Source: Micavibrio sp. UBA2137
GTDB taxonomy: Bacteria; Pseudomonadota; Alphaproteobacteria; Micavibrionales; Micavibrionaceae
Assembly: GCA_002328415.1 (NCBI GenBank)
Contig: DCXL01000004.1
Location: forward strand, 541,976 to 605,975
Length of the DNA stretch: 64,000 nucleotides
Direction: 5' to 3'
In this document: one piece after another, positions 42,455 to 51,398 of the stretch
Numbering within the stretch: the first letter of the stretch is position 1
How the letters are laid out: each line of letters starts with the position of its first letter
The notes under the pieces: generated by a model
The model's database searches: none
What the model saw: only the letters and a program-made list of their open reading frames with translations
What the model was told of the DNA's origin: nothing
Made by a program: the position numbers and the translations under genes

Positions 42455-43232
42455 ATTTTATATCACGGTAACAGCGTTGGCTGTTGCCGTGCTTTCTTAT
42501 CCCCTTACATCATCTGCAGAAATTCTTGCCCCCAAAACGAAGGGCATGAATCACGTTGTCATTAGCACTGATGGGCCTGAAAGCCTGTCACCCGCACCTG
42601 AGGATACGACCGAAAAAGCCTCTCCCCCTGCTCAAACCGATTTGAAGGAAGAAAAAGAACAACCAAAGCTCTTCTCGACACTGAATAATAATGACCTAGA
42701 GATGCAAGACGCACTTGTGCCCACCGACAAGCTGGAAGAATGGCCTTACAGTGGTCGCCTCTTTGCCTTTAGCCTTGAGAAGCGCGTTGAAGCGCTCAAG
42801 GCCATGGACACCTCACTGGGCACATTATCACCCTATATGATGTTTAAGGCCGCTGAAACCGCCTTTGATGCAGGTGAGCGCGAAAAAGGGGCTGTTCTTT
42901 ATTATATGGCGCAATTACGCGCAGGGTTTGACACGCTTCGTTGGCCCTATGGCGGACAGAAGAACCCACAAACAGATGTAAAAGAGCTTTCCAGTATTGC
43001 CGGTGCAAACATTGCCCCTTGGGTTCTGAAATCAGGCGCGCGCGCCACACAAATATTTGAAACCGTACAAAAATTGGATGCGGTTACACCCTATGGCTAT
43101 CAACCCTACTATCGTATTCCAAGCACAGCACGCCCTGAATCAGAATGGCCGGCCCTGCTCTCCCGTGCAAGAACATCATATTTTTCAAAGGTTTATGAGC
43201 TAGAAGAGGCTTTATCAAAGCTCAAAAACTAG
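42426..43232 (+). CDS. Exported hypothetical protein, 268 aa
   Basis: I do not recognise this protein. The N-terminal signal (FYITVTALAVAVLSYPLTSSA, shown here in part, with cleavage near residue 31) is followed by a Pro/Glu/Lys-rich linker to about residue 85. After that comes a helical domain with two Trp-rich patches (LRWPYGGQKNPQT, SEWPALLSR) that recalls TPR-like repeats. It starts inside the hydrolase gene, so the two are probably translationally coupled. It may be a periplasmic scaffold. Confidence 0.62.
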   Translation: MMVLLLKQPKFYITVTALAVAVLSYPLTSSAEILAPKTKGMNHVVISTDGPESLSPAPEDTTEKASPPAQTDLKEEKEQPKLFSTLNNNDLEMQDALVPTDKLEEWPYSGRLFAFSLEKRVEALKAMDTSLGTLSPYMMFKAAETAFDAGEREKGAVLYYMAQLRAGFDTLRWPYGGQKNPQTDVKELSSIAGANIAPWVLKSGARATQIFETVQKLDAVTPYGYQPYYRIPSTARPESEWPALLSRARTSYFSKVYELEEALSKLKN

Positions 43233-43316
43233 CTTTCATACAGAAATAGGTAAAATTTGATACATCGTTAAGCTTTCCTTTACGTGCCTTCTATAGGATA
43301 AGGGTAGGAAAACGAT

Positions 43317-43853
43317 ATGGCACAAGCATTTACAGACACACAAGCACAGCTTATAGACGCAATGAAGATGATCGAGCGTCAGGTGATGACACTTGCCCCC
43401 GACCCTGATAAGGGCCGTGGATTTGCCTTTGCCACTGCTGACTCCCGTGCAAGTTCTGCAGGTGATGATATGGCAGATGGCATTATTGTCGATATGGCAT
43501 TGGATGTTGTCACAGGCGGAATGAGTTCAGCCGCGACCATTGGTGGTATGGATGCCTCAGCGGTCGTTGATGTTGCTGACGAGTTTTATGTTGACCGTGC
43601 CAAGACAAATCAAGCACGTTCGCGCTCTTTTGGTCTTTCTTTCCGTGGTGCAGCGCTTGGAAGCAAGAAAGCTGCCATGCAAGAGGCCTTTGAAGGTGAC
43701 CTAAAACAACGTGTGCAATTAGAGCGCGCCTATATGATTCTTCGTAATAAGCTTGACCAAGCGCCCAAGCCTGGCCTTGATCTTGAATTTGACCTGCGTA
43801 AAGTGCTCGACCCTGACTATAAACTCAAGCATCCCGCCCACATGGCAGGATAA
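43317..43853 (+). CDS. Hypothetical protein, 178 aa
   Basis: I do not recognise this protein. It has a helical start (TDTQAQLIDAMKMIERQVM), a Gly/Ala/Asp-rich hydrophobic middle at about residues 50-85 (IIVDMALDVVTGGMSSAA), and a helical end. No signal peptide is present. AGGAAAACG lies upstream of the ATG. The Gly-rich segment could be a membrane-associated hairpin. Confidence 0.55.
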   Translation: MAQAFTDTQAQLIDAMKMIERQVMTLAPDPDKGRGFAFATADSRASSAGDDMADGIIVDMALDVVTGGMSSAATIGGMDASAVVDVADEFYVDRAKTNQARSRSFGLSFRGAALGSKKAAMQEAFEGDLKQRVQLERAYMILRNKLDQAPKPGLDLEFDLRKVLDPDYKLKHPAHMAG

Positions 43854-43939
43854 TAGTTTACCTCTCTTAACACTATTTTAGGAAAACATGCTCTATGGTA
43901 TTCTATGTACAGAATAACCAGATGAAAGCATGAACTCCC

Positions 43940-44803
43940 ATGTCCTTTGATACTTCTCTCTTGCGTGAAAAATTCCTGATTAAAGAAGATGGCGTTGATA
44001 AAGAACATCATCGTGTTGTGAGCAACCGTCTTGTCCTGAAATTCAAAGATGACAAGGATAAAGCGCATAAGTTTATTGTACGCGCCCAAACCATGCATAA
44101 CTGTATTCGGTTGGCTGCACGTATCATGCAGGCCTTCCAACGCGGCACTATTGCCGAGCTAACCGTTGATAAAGCCAAATGGAAAGATATCTGGACAAAC
44201 TCCCTCAGCCACTATGATCAGAATTTCAATCCCAATCTCTGGGCACTTGTTTACCATGATGGCGAGAATATCTTCTCCTCAGGTGCGCCCCATGCCTTTT
44301 TGGATATGATTGAACGATGTGATGCCTCGTCACGCGATGAATATGACGCTTCTATCAAAATCGCAGAACGCGCCTTTGCAAAGGCAGGTAATAAAATTGA
44401 TATCGCGCACGAAGGCAATGTCGGTCTTGTTATTAATGTCAAGGACGACCATGGACGCTGCGGCGTTATCTTGCGTAACGCCCTACAAAACGCGACCTTT
44501 AACATGACGCTTTATTCAAAAGAAGGTGAGGATGGAGAAACGCTTTCAGTCACACCCTCACTTTGCCTGAATACAAGCGCGGCCTATCTTGAAGGAATTC
44601 AATTGGCTTTCATGCTGGGCATGGCAAAAGCTGGCAAAGGCAATTTGGACAAAAAAGCACAAGATGATGGTCTTAAAAGACTTGCCGAGGTCACACGCGA
44701 AATTGACCAGTTTGAAAACACGTATGACGTGAAGTATCGACCTGACAAGCCCGCTTTCCCCATGATCATTTCAGATTCAGAAACTTTCTTTGAAAGTATC
44801 TAA
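43940..44803 (+). CDS. Hypothetical protein, 287 aa
   Basis: I do not recognise this protein. It is soluble and of mixed alpha/beta type. The first 75 residues (NRLVLKFKDDKDKAHKFIV) look like a small beta domain. The middle has WKDIWTNSLSHYDQNFNP, and the C-terminal 60 residues are helical. It has no metal or nucleotide motif I can name. It lies 86 bp after the previous unknown gene, and its stop is 1 bp from the convergent acnA stop. The two unknown genes probably form one transcript. Confidence 0.6.
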   Translation: MSFDTSLLREKFLIKEDGVDKEHHRVVSNRLVLKFKDDKDKAHKFIVRAQTMHNCIRLAARIMQAFQRGTIAELTVDKAKWKDIWTNSLSHYDQNFNPNLWALVYHDGENIFSSGAPHAFLDMIERCDASSRDEYDASIKIAERAFAKAGNKIDIAHEGNVGLVINVKDDHGRCGVILRNALQNATFNMTLYSKEGEDGETLSVTPSLCLNTSAAYLEGIQLAFMLGMAKAGKGNLDKKAQDDGLKRLAEVTREIDQFENTYDVKYRPDKPAFPMIISDSETFFESI

Positions 44804-44804
44804 T

Positions 44805-47558
44805 CTAGGCTGCGAGTTGGCGCAGTACGTAATGAAGAATACCCTCATTTTTGAAGTATCCCATTTCGTCACCTGTATCAATGCGACAGAGAAGCTCGAC
44901 CTGCTTACTTGAACCATCTTTATAATGTACAGTCATGCCAACAGTGCCGCGCGGTCTCAAGCTATCAATGCCCTCGATATCAATACGCTCCTCACCTGTG
45001 AGTTTAAGCGTTTTACGATCAACACCATCCTTGAACTGTAATGGAAGCACGCCCATCCCAATCAGGTTGGAACGGTGAATACGCTCGTAACTTTCGGCAA
45101 CAACAGCCTTCACGCCTAACAGGCGCGTTCCCTTAGCCGCCCAGTCACGTGATGAGCCCGTGCCATATTCCTTACCAGCAATCACAACCAATGGCGTTTC
45201 GTCCGCCACATATTTCATGGCTGCATCGAAAATGGACATGGTCTCGCCTGTTGGAATATGTTTTGTGAAACCACCCTCAATATCAGGCACCATTTCATTG
45301 CGAATACGAATATTTGCAAATGTACCACGCATCATCACCTCGTGATTACCACGGCGTGCACCATATGAATTAAATTCACGCGGCTCGACCTTGTGATCCT
45401 GCAGATATTCACCTGCAGGGGATGTCGATTTAATCGCACCAGCGGGTGAAATATGGTCAGTTGTGACCGAGTCTCCCAGAAGCGCCAGGATATTAGCGCC
45501 TTTCACGTTTTCAGGGTTTTCGACATTACTTGTCATACCCTCGAAAAATGGCGGGTTTTTAACGTAAGTAGAGCTTCCCTGCCAGTCATATGTCTCACTG
45601 GCATCATCACTAGCAATGGCGCGCCACTCATCTGTGCCCTTAAAGACATCTGAATAACGCTCTTTAAACATTTCAGGTGACAGATGAAGCTTAATCATTT
45701 CTTGAATCTCGGCATTTGTCGGCCAGATATCCTTCAAATAAACATCATTCCCATCCCTATCCTGTCCTAACGGATCATTATAAATATCAACCAGCATCGA
45801 CCCTGCGATGGCATACGCCACAACAAGTGGCGGTGAAGCCAGATAATTTGACTTCACATGTGGTGAAATACGCCCTTCAAAGTTTCTGTTACCAGAAAGC
45901 ACGGACGTCACGTTCAAATCACCCTGCTCAACAGCCTTTGCAATAGGCGCAGGCAATGGGCCGGAGTTACCAATACATGTTGTGCAACCATAGCCCACAA
46001 GGTCAAAACCAAGTGCGTTCAAATCTGTTTGTAAGCCAGATTTTTCAAGATATTCCGTGACCACCTGCGATCCTGGCGCAAGGGATGTCTTGACCCACGG
46101 TTTACGTGTCAAACCCTTCTCATGCGCCTTACGCGCCACAAGACCCGCAGCAATAAGAACAGACGGGTTAGACGTGTTTGTGCAGCTGGTAATGGCCGCA
46201 ATCACAACATCCCCATGTGACATTTTATAATCTGCGCCCTCAACCTCTACTTCAAGTTGTGTTGGATCACGTTCATCCATTTCGTATTCAGCAATTTGAC
46301 CTGCTTCGGACATCAACTTGCCTTCTTTACCTACAGGGTCAACGCCCTCTGTTTTCAGCAAAAGATTGGCAAAAGCATGGTGCGCCTCGGTCAACGCGAT
46401 ACGGTCTTGCGGGCGTTTTGGACCCGCAATACTTGGCACAACATCGCCTAAATCCAGGTGAAGCGTATCTGTAAAGACTGGTTCATCACCTGTTTCACGC
46501 CACAAACCTTGCTCCTTAGCATAGGCTTCGGCTAACTTTACCGTCTGCTCATCACGGCCTGTAAAGCGCATATAGCGGAGCGTTTCCTCATCAACAGGGA
46601 AAAAGGCACATGTAGAGCCAAATTCAGGCGACATATTTCCAAGTGTTGCGCGGTCAGGCAGGGTCATATGGTCAATCCCCTCACCATAGAACTCAACGAA
46701 TTTACCAACTACGCCCTTTTCGCGCAGCATCTGTGTCACTGTCAGCACAAGGTCAGTGGCTGTTGCGCCTTCCTTCAACTTCCCTGTAATTTTAAAACCA
46801 ATTACCTCTGGAATAAGCATGGAGATAGGTTGCCCAAGCATAGCGGCCTCGGCCTCGATACCACCGACACCCCACCCAAGAACGGCCAAGCCATTGACCA
46901 TTGTTGTATGTGAGTCTGTTCCCACAAGCGTATCAGGATAGACGACCATTTTATCATTCTGGTCTTCCTCGGCCCATGCGACCTTCGAAAGATATTCCAA
47001 ATTCACCTGATGGCAGATCCCTGTGCCAGGGGGCACAACACGGAAGTTTTTAAAGGCCTTCTGACCCCAGCTCAAAAACTCGTAACGCTCTTGGTTACGT
47101 TCAAATTCACGCTTCACGTTTGCTTCAAAAGCCTGCGGTGTTCCAAATTCATCCACCATCACAGAATGGTCAATCACCAAATCAACGGCTGTTAAAGGGT
47201 TAATCTTCTGCGGGCTACCGCCTAATGATTTCATCGCCTCACGCATGGCTGCCAAATCAACAACGGCTGGAACACCTGTAAAATCCTGCATGAGGACACG
47301 CGCAGGACGATAGGCAATTTCCGTATCGGATTTTTTATCCTTAAGCCATGCAACAAGCGCCTTCACATCCTCTGTTGTGACCGAGCTTCCATCTTCAAAA
47401 CGCAATAAATTCTCTAAAAGAACCTTAAGTGTTTTAGGAAGTTTCGAGATATCACCCAAGGCCTCTGCCGCCTTTTTCAAAGAAAAGTAATCATAGTCCT
47501 GACCATCAACTGTCAGTGTACTGCGTGTGTTGAGCGTATCTTGTCCGGTGCGTGCCAT
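44805..47558 (-). CDS. acnA: Aconitate hydratase A
   Basis: The 917-residue TCA-cycle enzyme that converts citrate to isocitrate through cis-aconitate on a 4Fe-4S cluster. Cluster Cys are in ITSCTNTSNP and GCTTCIGNSG. The swivelling C-terminal domain is seen as NSYGARRGNHEVMMRGTFAN and GTGSSRDWAAKG. The length matches the AcnA/IRP group. It stands alone, with 333 bp of gene-free DNA upstream. Two further TCA-linked genes, icd and lpdA, lie within 5 kb on either side. Confidence 0.97.
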   Translation of the reverse strand: MARTGQDTLNTRSTLTVDGQDYDYFSLKKAAEALGDISKLPKTLKVLLENLLRFEDGSSVTTEDVKALVAWLKDKKSDTEIAYRPARVLMQDFTGVPAVVDLAAMREAMKSLGGSPQKINPLTAVDLVIDHSVMVDEFGTPQAFEANVKREFERNQERYEFLSWGQKAFKNFRVVPPGTGICHQVNLEYLSKVAWAEEDQNDKMVVYPDTLVGTDSHTTMVNGLAVLGWGVGGIEAEAAMLGQPISMLIPEVIGFKITGKLKEGATATDLVLTVTQMLREKGVVGKFVEFYGEGIDHMTLPDRATLGNMSPEFGSTCAFFPVDEETLRYMRFTGRDEQTVKLAEAYAKEQGLWRETGDEPVFTDTLHLDLGDVVPSIAGPKRPQDRIALTEAHHAFANLLLKTEGVDPVGKEGKLMSEAGQIAEYEMDERDPTQLEVEVEGADYKMSHGDVVIAAITSCTNTSNPSVLIAAGLVARKAHEKGLTRKPWVKTSLAPGSQVVTEYLEKSGLQTDLNALGFDLVGYGCTTCIGNSGPLPAPIAKAVEQGDLNVTSVLSGNRNFEGRISPHVKSNYLASPPLVVAYAIAGSMLVDIYNDPLGQDRDGNDVYLKDIWPTNAEIQEMIKLHLSPEMFKERYSDVFKGTDEWRAIASDDASETYDWQGSSTYVKNPPFFEGMTSNVENPENVKGANILALLGDSVTTDHISPAGAIKSTSPAGEYLQDHKVEPREFNSYGARRGNHEVMMRGTFANIRIRNEMVPDIEGGFTKHIPTGETMSIFDAAMKYVADETPLVVIAGKEYGTGSSRDWAAKGTRLLGVKAVVAESYERIHRSNLIGMGVLPLQFKDGVDRKTLKLTGEERIDIEGIDSLRPRGTVGMTVHYKDGSSKQVELLCRIDTGDEMGYFKNEGILHYVLRQLAA

Positions 47559-47891
47559 GGGTGGGTATCCTTAATTTTAAGTCATTGTAAACGTTGCAGA
47601 ATGATAGCATGAGCTTTCAGAAAGTAAAATGGGGCAAATTGGCAATTTTTCCAGCTTTTTTTCACTTTTTTTAAGGTTTAACATATTGAAAAAGAACGAT
47701 TTTCAAAATATGGCGGAAATAAGGCAAATCCCCCCTAAAAAATAGCCAAAATCATCTGACATACTAAAAACATAAGAGAATAATTAGTTTCCTCACATAT
47801 TCGCTTATGAAACAACATAGCTAAAACCAAGCGAGACCGCTGACGCTCCCCCACAGACGCAGCGGTTTTCGCTTTTCTGGGTTATTTACGA
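47559..47891. other. Gene-free spacer upstream of acnA
   Basis: This 333-bp stretch is AT-rich, with T- and A-runs (a region near 47650-47700 holds several). No open frame with coding character was seen. It must hold the acnA promoter; no confident -35/-10 pair was identified. Its only clear structure is the hairpin at 47829-47874. Confidence 0.5.
47829..47874. terminator. Long imperfect hairpin in the spacer, probable terminator
   Basis: AAGCGAGACCGCTG pairs with CAGCGGTTTTCGCTT with one bulge, and the loop is 17 nt and C-rich. On the minus strand it lies 18 bp beyond the stop of the secreted HExxH gene and is followed by GGTTTT; on the plus strand it is followed by TTTTC. It most likely terminates that gene. 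A structured small RNA cannot be excluded. Confidence 0.5.
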
Positions 47892-48644
47892 TTATTGATA
47901 GAGACGTCTTAGAATGGCATCACGCGCTTCTGCAATATGGGGCTGCCTTATATCACATACGCTTCGGATGTACTTGCTTGAACGCTCGTAACTCTCAAGA
48001 CTGTCAATTTTAGCCTGCTCAGCATCACGTTCTTTTTCCATCACATCAAGGACAGCCTTAATTTTACGCTCGATATCACGTTGAATCTGTTTGGTGGTCG
48101 CGCTCTTCATACTTTCCCTTACGGGGCCATAGACCTGCTTTGTACGGATAAGCTGTGATAACTTCTTTTTGACCTCGGCCAAATATGAATCGGTAAAATT
48201 CCTATCTACGGCGATATGCTCCTGTTCATGCGCCATAACATGATCATAATGACATGACCCACGCGGATACTCCTTGGCAATATAGATAGTTGGCTTCATA
48301 TCAATTTTTATATCGACCTTATATACGATATAACATGTCTTTCTTGTACGCGGGTTTGTATACATTTTATATTCCACACGATGCTGCATCGCGAATTTAC
48401 GATGCGCCAACCCAAATGTATGACTGATTGTGCCTGGTGCATAAGGACTTATTGTATTTGTCCTCGCTTTACTGAGCGCTGTAAAGCTTCGATTTTCAAT
48501 AATAACAAGTGGCTCTTCAGAAGAGTCAATCTCAATCTGTGGCGCGCGCTCTGGCGCACACATCAATGCCCATGCCTTTTGTGGCATAAATGCGAACATA
48601 GCTAAAAGTGAAAGCGCAATTATTTTTGACGAAAAAAGCCTCAT
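47892..48644 (-). CDS. Secreted protein with HExxH zinc motif
   Basis: A 250-residue exported protein. The signal peptide (FSSKIIALSLLAMFAFMPQ, cleavage near residue 27) is followed by a beta-rich domain and then HYDHVMAHEQEHIAVDRNF, which contains HEQEH, the HExxH zinc motif. The surrounding pattern resembles predicted zinc peptidases of the DUF922 type. The C-terminal third is a long charged helix (EKERDAEQAKIDSLESYERS). Cys residues at the start of the mature protein and near the end could form a disulfide. Proteolytic activity is inferred, not shown. The gene is followed by the hairpin at 47829. Confidence 0.68.
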   Translation of the reverse strand: MRLFSSKIIALSLLAMFAFMPQKAWALMCAPERAPQIEIDSSEEPLVIIENRSFTALSKARTNTISPYAPGTISHTFGLAHRKFAMQHRVEYKMYTNPRTRKTCYIVYKVDIKIDMKPTIYIAKEYPRGSCHYDHVMAHEQEHIAVDRNFTDSYLAEVKKKLSQLIRTKQVYGPVRESMKSATTKQIQRDIERKIKAVLDVMEKERDAEQAKIDSLESYERSSKYIRSVCDIRQPHIAEARDAILRRLYQ

Positions 48645-48709
48645 AACATTGACTATAAAGTGAAAATGATAAAGAACAGTTACTAAATCTAATTAAAAAA
48701 GGTGTTTTT

Positions 48710-49009
48710 ATGTTCCTTATCGCCGAATTGATTTCCTGGGTCGTTAATTTTCTTATCTTCGTCATTATTATTGAGGTTGTCCTCAGCTGGCTGATTGCCT
48801 TTGACGTGATTAATGTCCGCAATGCACAGGCCCGCAAGTTGATTGAACTTGTCCAAAAAATCACGACACCCATCATGGCACCGTTCAGACAATTCATCCC
48901 GCCCATTGGTGGCATAGACATTACACCAATTGTAGCCATTTTCCTTCTGACGCTCATTGAGAAATTTGCGTGGCAAATTGCCTACAGCGCTTCGGGTAAT
49001 CCATTATGA
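48710..49009 (+). CDS. YggT family inner-membrane protein
   Basis: A 99-residue membrane protein with two hydrophobic helices, at residues 2-25 (LIAELISWVVNFLIFVIIIE) and 68-88. The motif VLSWLIAFDVINVRN and the central PIMAPFRQFIPPIGGIDITP are the family hallmark. The role is unknown; relatives are linked to osmotic tolerance and cell division. Its stop overlaps the folD start by 4 bp (ATGA), so the two are coupled. Confidence 0.9.
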   Translation: MFLIAELISWVVNFLIFVIIIEVVLSWLIAFDVINVRNAQARKLIELVQKITTPIMAPFRQFIPPIGGIDITPIVAIFLLTLIEKFAWQIAYSASGNPL

Positions 49010-49851
49010 GTGCAGTCATTATTGACGGAAAACTCATAGCGCGTGAGGTGCGCGAAATGGTCAAGGATCAGATTGAGGTGAATAATCTCTCCCCTACTCT
49101 TGCCGTTATTCTGGTGGGTGATGACCCTGCAAGCCATGTCTATGTCGGCAATAAGATCCGTGCGTGTGCAGAGGTTGGCATTGAAAGCATTGAACGCAAG
49201 TTACCCGCAGCGGCTACGGAAAAAGACATTGCCAAAATCATTGATACGCTTAATGCAGACACGAATATCGATGGGATTTTAATGCAACTCCCTTTACCTG
49301 AGCATCTTTCAGACGTTCAAGAAAGCCTTGTCCAACGCATTGCACCTGAAAAGGATGTAGACGGACTGACAGTTGCCAATGCGGGGAAGCTCTTTTTAGG
49401 CGAAAAAGACGGGCTTGTGCCCTGCACGCCGCAAGGGTCTTTACATCTTATCCATTCGGTTACTAAGGATTTGTCGGGCAAACATGCAGTCGTTATTGGT
49501 CGTTCGAACTTGTTTGGCAAGCCCATGGCACAGCTTTTACTTCAGGAAAACTGCACGGTTACGATGGCGCATTCACGCACAAAAAATTTGGATACGGTGT
49601 GTAAAGATGCCGATATTCTGGTCGCCGCCGTAGGGCGTCCCAAAATGATCAAAGCTGACTGGGTCAAAGATGGCGCGGTAGTGATTGATGTGGGCATTAA
49701 CCGTTTGGAAGATGGTACGCTGTGCGGGGATATCGATTATGATGAAGTGAAAAACATTGCCTCAGCCATCACACCTGTCCCAGGTGGTGTCGGCCCCATG
49801 ACCATCTCCTGCCTGATGCAAAATACACTTCGCGCACATCAAGCAAAGTAA
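49006..49851 (+). CDS. folD: Bifunctional methylenetetrahydrofolate dehydrogenase / cyclohydrolase
   Basis: A 281-residue enzyme of one-carbon metabolism that interconverts methylene-, methenyl- and formyl-tetrahydrofolate using NADP. Visible signatures are VILVGDDPASHVYVGNKIRA (catalytic Tyr and Lys), ILMQLPLPEHL, VIGRSNLFGKPMAQLLL (NADP site) and PVPGGVGPMT at the end. It overlaps the YggT-family gene by 4 bp. A dispersed palindromic repeat follows directly. Confidence 0.97.
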   Translation: MSAVIIDGKLIAREVREMVKDQIEVNNLSPTLAVILVGDDPASHVYVGNKIRACAEVGIESIERKLPAAATEKDIAKIIDTLNADTNIDGILMQLPLPEHLSDVQESLVQRIAPEKDVDGLTVANAGKLFLGEKDGLVPCTPQGSLHLIHSVTKDLSGKHAVVIGRSNLFGKPMAQLLLQENCTVTMAHSRTKNLDTVCKDADILVAAVGRPKMIKADWVKDGAVVIDVGINRLEDGTLCGDIDYDEVKNIASAITPVPGGVGPMTISCLMQNTLRAHQAK

Positions 49852-49861
49852 GCATATTTGC

Positions 49862-49947
49862 GTCACTGCGAGGGAACGAAGCGACCGTGGCAGTCTAAAA
49901 AGATTAGCAAGGGTACTGGATTGCTTCGCCTAAAGGCTCGCAATGAC
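49862..49947. repeat. Dispersed palindromic repeat element, about 86 bp
   Basis: The ends are inverted (TCACTGCGAG at the left, CTCGCAATGA at the right), and the inner arms CGAAGCGACCGTGGCAGTC and GGATTGCTTCGCCT also pair in part. The pattern of GTCAxTGCGAG, GAAGCGAC and ATTGCTTCG is a widely scattered short mobile-type repeat in many bacteria, including Rickettsiales. It lies between folD and icd stop codons. Only one copy is in the window. Confidence 0.7.
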
Positions 49948-49952
49948 AAAAA

Positions 49953-51395
49953 TTATTCACCCTGCGCCTTTGTCCAGCCGCGCTCCCCGTCAAAGGTATA
50001 GAGATTTTCAGTTTTGATGGTTTCAAAACCTGCCTCATTTAGCGCAGAAAGTGCAAGCGGAATAGAGGAAGCCGAAAATCCATCAGCGCCATTTAAGCGC
50101 AAGCGCCACTGGTCACAACAGAAGGTTTCAGGAAGCCCATCTGGCCAGACCTTTGTCCCGCGATTATCAATAATGTTCAGCGATAGTTCAGAAGGCAAAA
50201 CCGCCTGAACTTGCGCTGCCAAATCATCTGGTGTGCCCTTTGACCAATCCAGATAAACGTCTACACCAACAAGTTTTTTGTCCTCGCGCGTGACCTCTTT
50301 CAGTGGCGGCAAGGTCATTGCCCCCGCATCAGGTGGATAGCTTGCAGGTGTAAGTTTGGTTGGCTTTTGACCAAGGCGTTCTATGACTGCATCAGCAAAT
50401 TCCTTCGTCCCAACTCTCTGAGTGCTGACACCTTCGCGGAAAATTTCGCCTGTGTGAATGCCGTCCTCAATCGTTTTGAGCCATGCATTATGGACTGTTT
50501 CGGCTACATCCCCTTGCCCGATATGCACACACATCATCACAGCACCAAGCAGAAGCCCTGATGGATTGGCTATCCCTTGTCCTGCAATATCAGGTGCGCT
50601 TCCGTGTATCGCCTCAAACATGGCAAAGTCAGCGCCAATATTGGCAGAACCACATAAGCCAACCGAGCCTGTGACCTCGGCGGCAATATCGGAAATAATA
50701 TCGCCATAAAGGTTTTCAGTGACAATCACATCAAAATCAGTTGGGCGTGAGGCAATGCGCGCAGAGCCAATATCAATAATGTAATGCTCCTGCTCAATAT
50801 CAGGGTATTCCTTGCCAATCTCATCAAAGGTGCGATGGAACAAACCATCAGCAATCTTCATGATGTTATCTTTGGACATACAGGTCACCTTTTTGCGCCC
50901 GTTGCAACGCGCATATTCAAAGGCATAACGCACAATGCGTTCGCTCCCTGGACGTGAGATGAGTTTTACTGAACAGGCCGTTTGTTGTGTCTGGCGATAT
51001 TCAACACCACCATACAAATCCTCTTCATTCTCGCGGATAATGACCATATCCATATTAGGGTGAAGCGTTTTGATTTGAGGGTGATAGGAACTGCATGGAC
51101 GCACATTTGCAAAAAGCCCAAGCGTTTTACGAATGGTCACATTCAAACTTTTAAAGCCACCGCCCTGTGGAGTTGTAATGGGGGCTTTCAAGAAAACCTT
51201 ATTGCGACGCAATGTGTCCCACGTTGAGTCCTCAATTCCTGTAAGGACACCTTTCTTATAGACATCCTCACCAATCTCAACCGTATCTATCTCAATGCGT
51301 GCGCCAGCAGCATCGAGAATGCGCAACGTTGCATCCATAATTTCAGGGCCAATACCGTTCCCATGAGCAACGGCGATGCGGGTGTTTGAAACCAT
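49953..51395 (-). CDS. icd: NADP-dependent isocitrate dehydrogenase, long (Rickettsia/Thermus) type
   Basis: A 480-residue oxidative decarboxylase. The N-terminal VAHGNGIGPEIMDA and the substrate-binding SLNVTIRKTLGLFANVRP are typical. VIVTENLYGDIISDIAAE holds catalytic Asp residues, and FEAIHGSAPDIAGQGIANPS is the coenzyme loop. About 140 extra C-terminal residues (from LPPLKEV onward) form the separate domain known from the Thermus and Rickettsia enzymes, which most alphaproteobacteria lack. It starts 3 bp from the nhaA stop, so the two may be cotranscribed. Confidence 0.93.
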   Translation of the reverse strand: MVSNTRIAVAHGNGIGPEIMDATLRILDAAGARIEIDTVEIGEDVYKKGVLTGIEDSTWDTLRRNKVFLKAPITTPQGGGFKSLNVTIRKTLGLFANVRPCSSYHPQIKTLHPNMDMVIIRENEEDLYGGVEYRQTQQTACSVKLISRPGSERIVRYAFEYARCNGRKKVTCMSKDNIMKIADGLFHRTFDEIGKEYPDIEQEHYIIDIGSARIASRPTDFDVIVTENLYGDIISDIAAEVTGSVGLCGSANIGADFAMFEAIHGSAPDIAGQGIANPSGLLLGAVMMCVHIGQGDVAETVHNAWLKTIEDGIHTGEIFREGVSTQRVGTKEFADAVIERLGQKPTKLTPASYPPDAGAMTLPPLKEVTREDKKLVGVDVYLDWSKGTPDDLAAQVQAVLPSELSLNIIDNRGTKVWPDGLPETFCCDQWRLRLNGADGFSASSIPLALSALNEAGFETIKTENLYTFDGERGWTKAQGE

Positions 51396-51398
51396 TAT

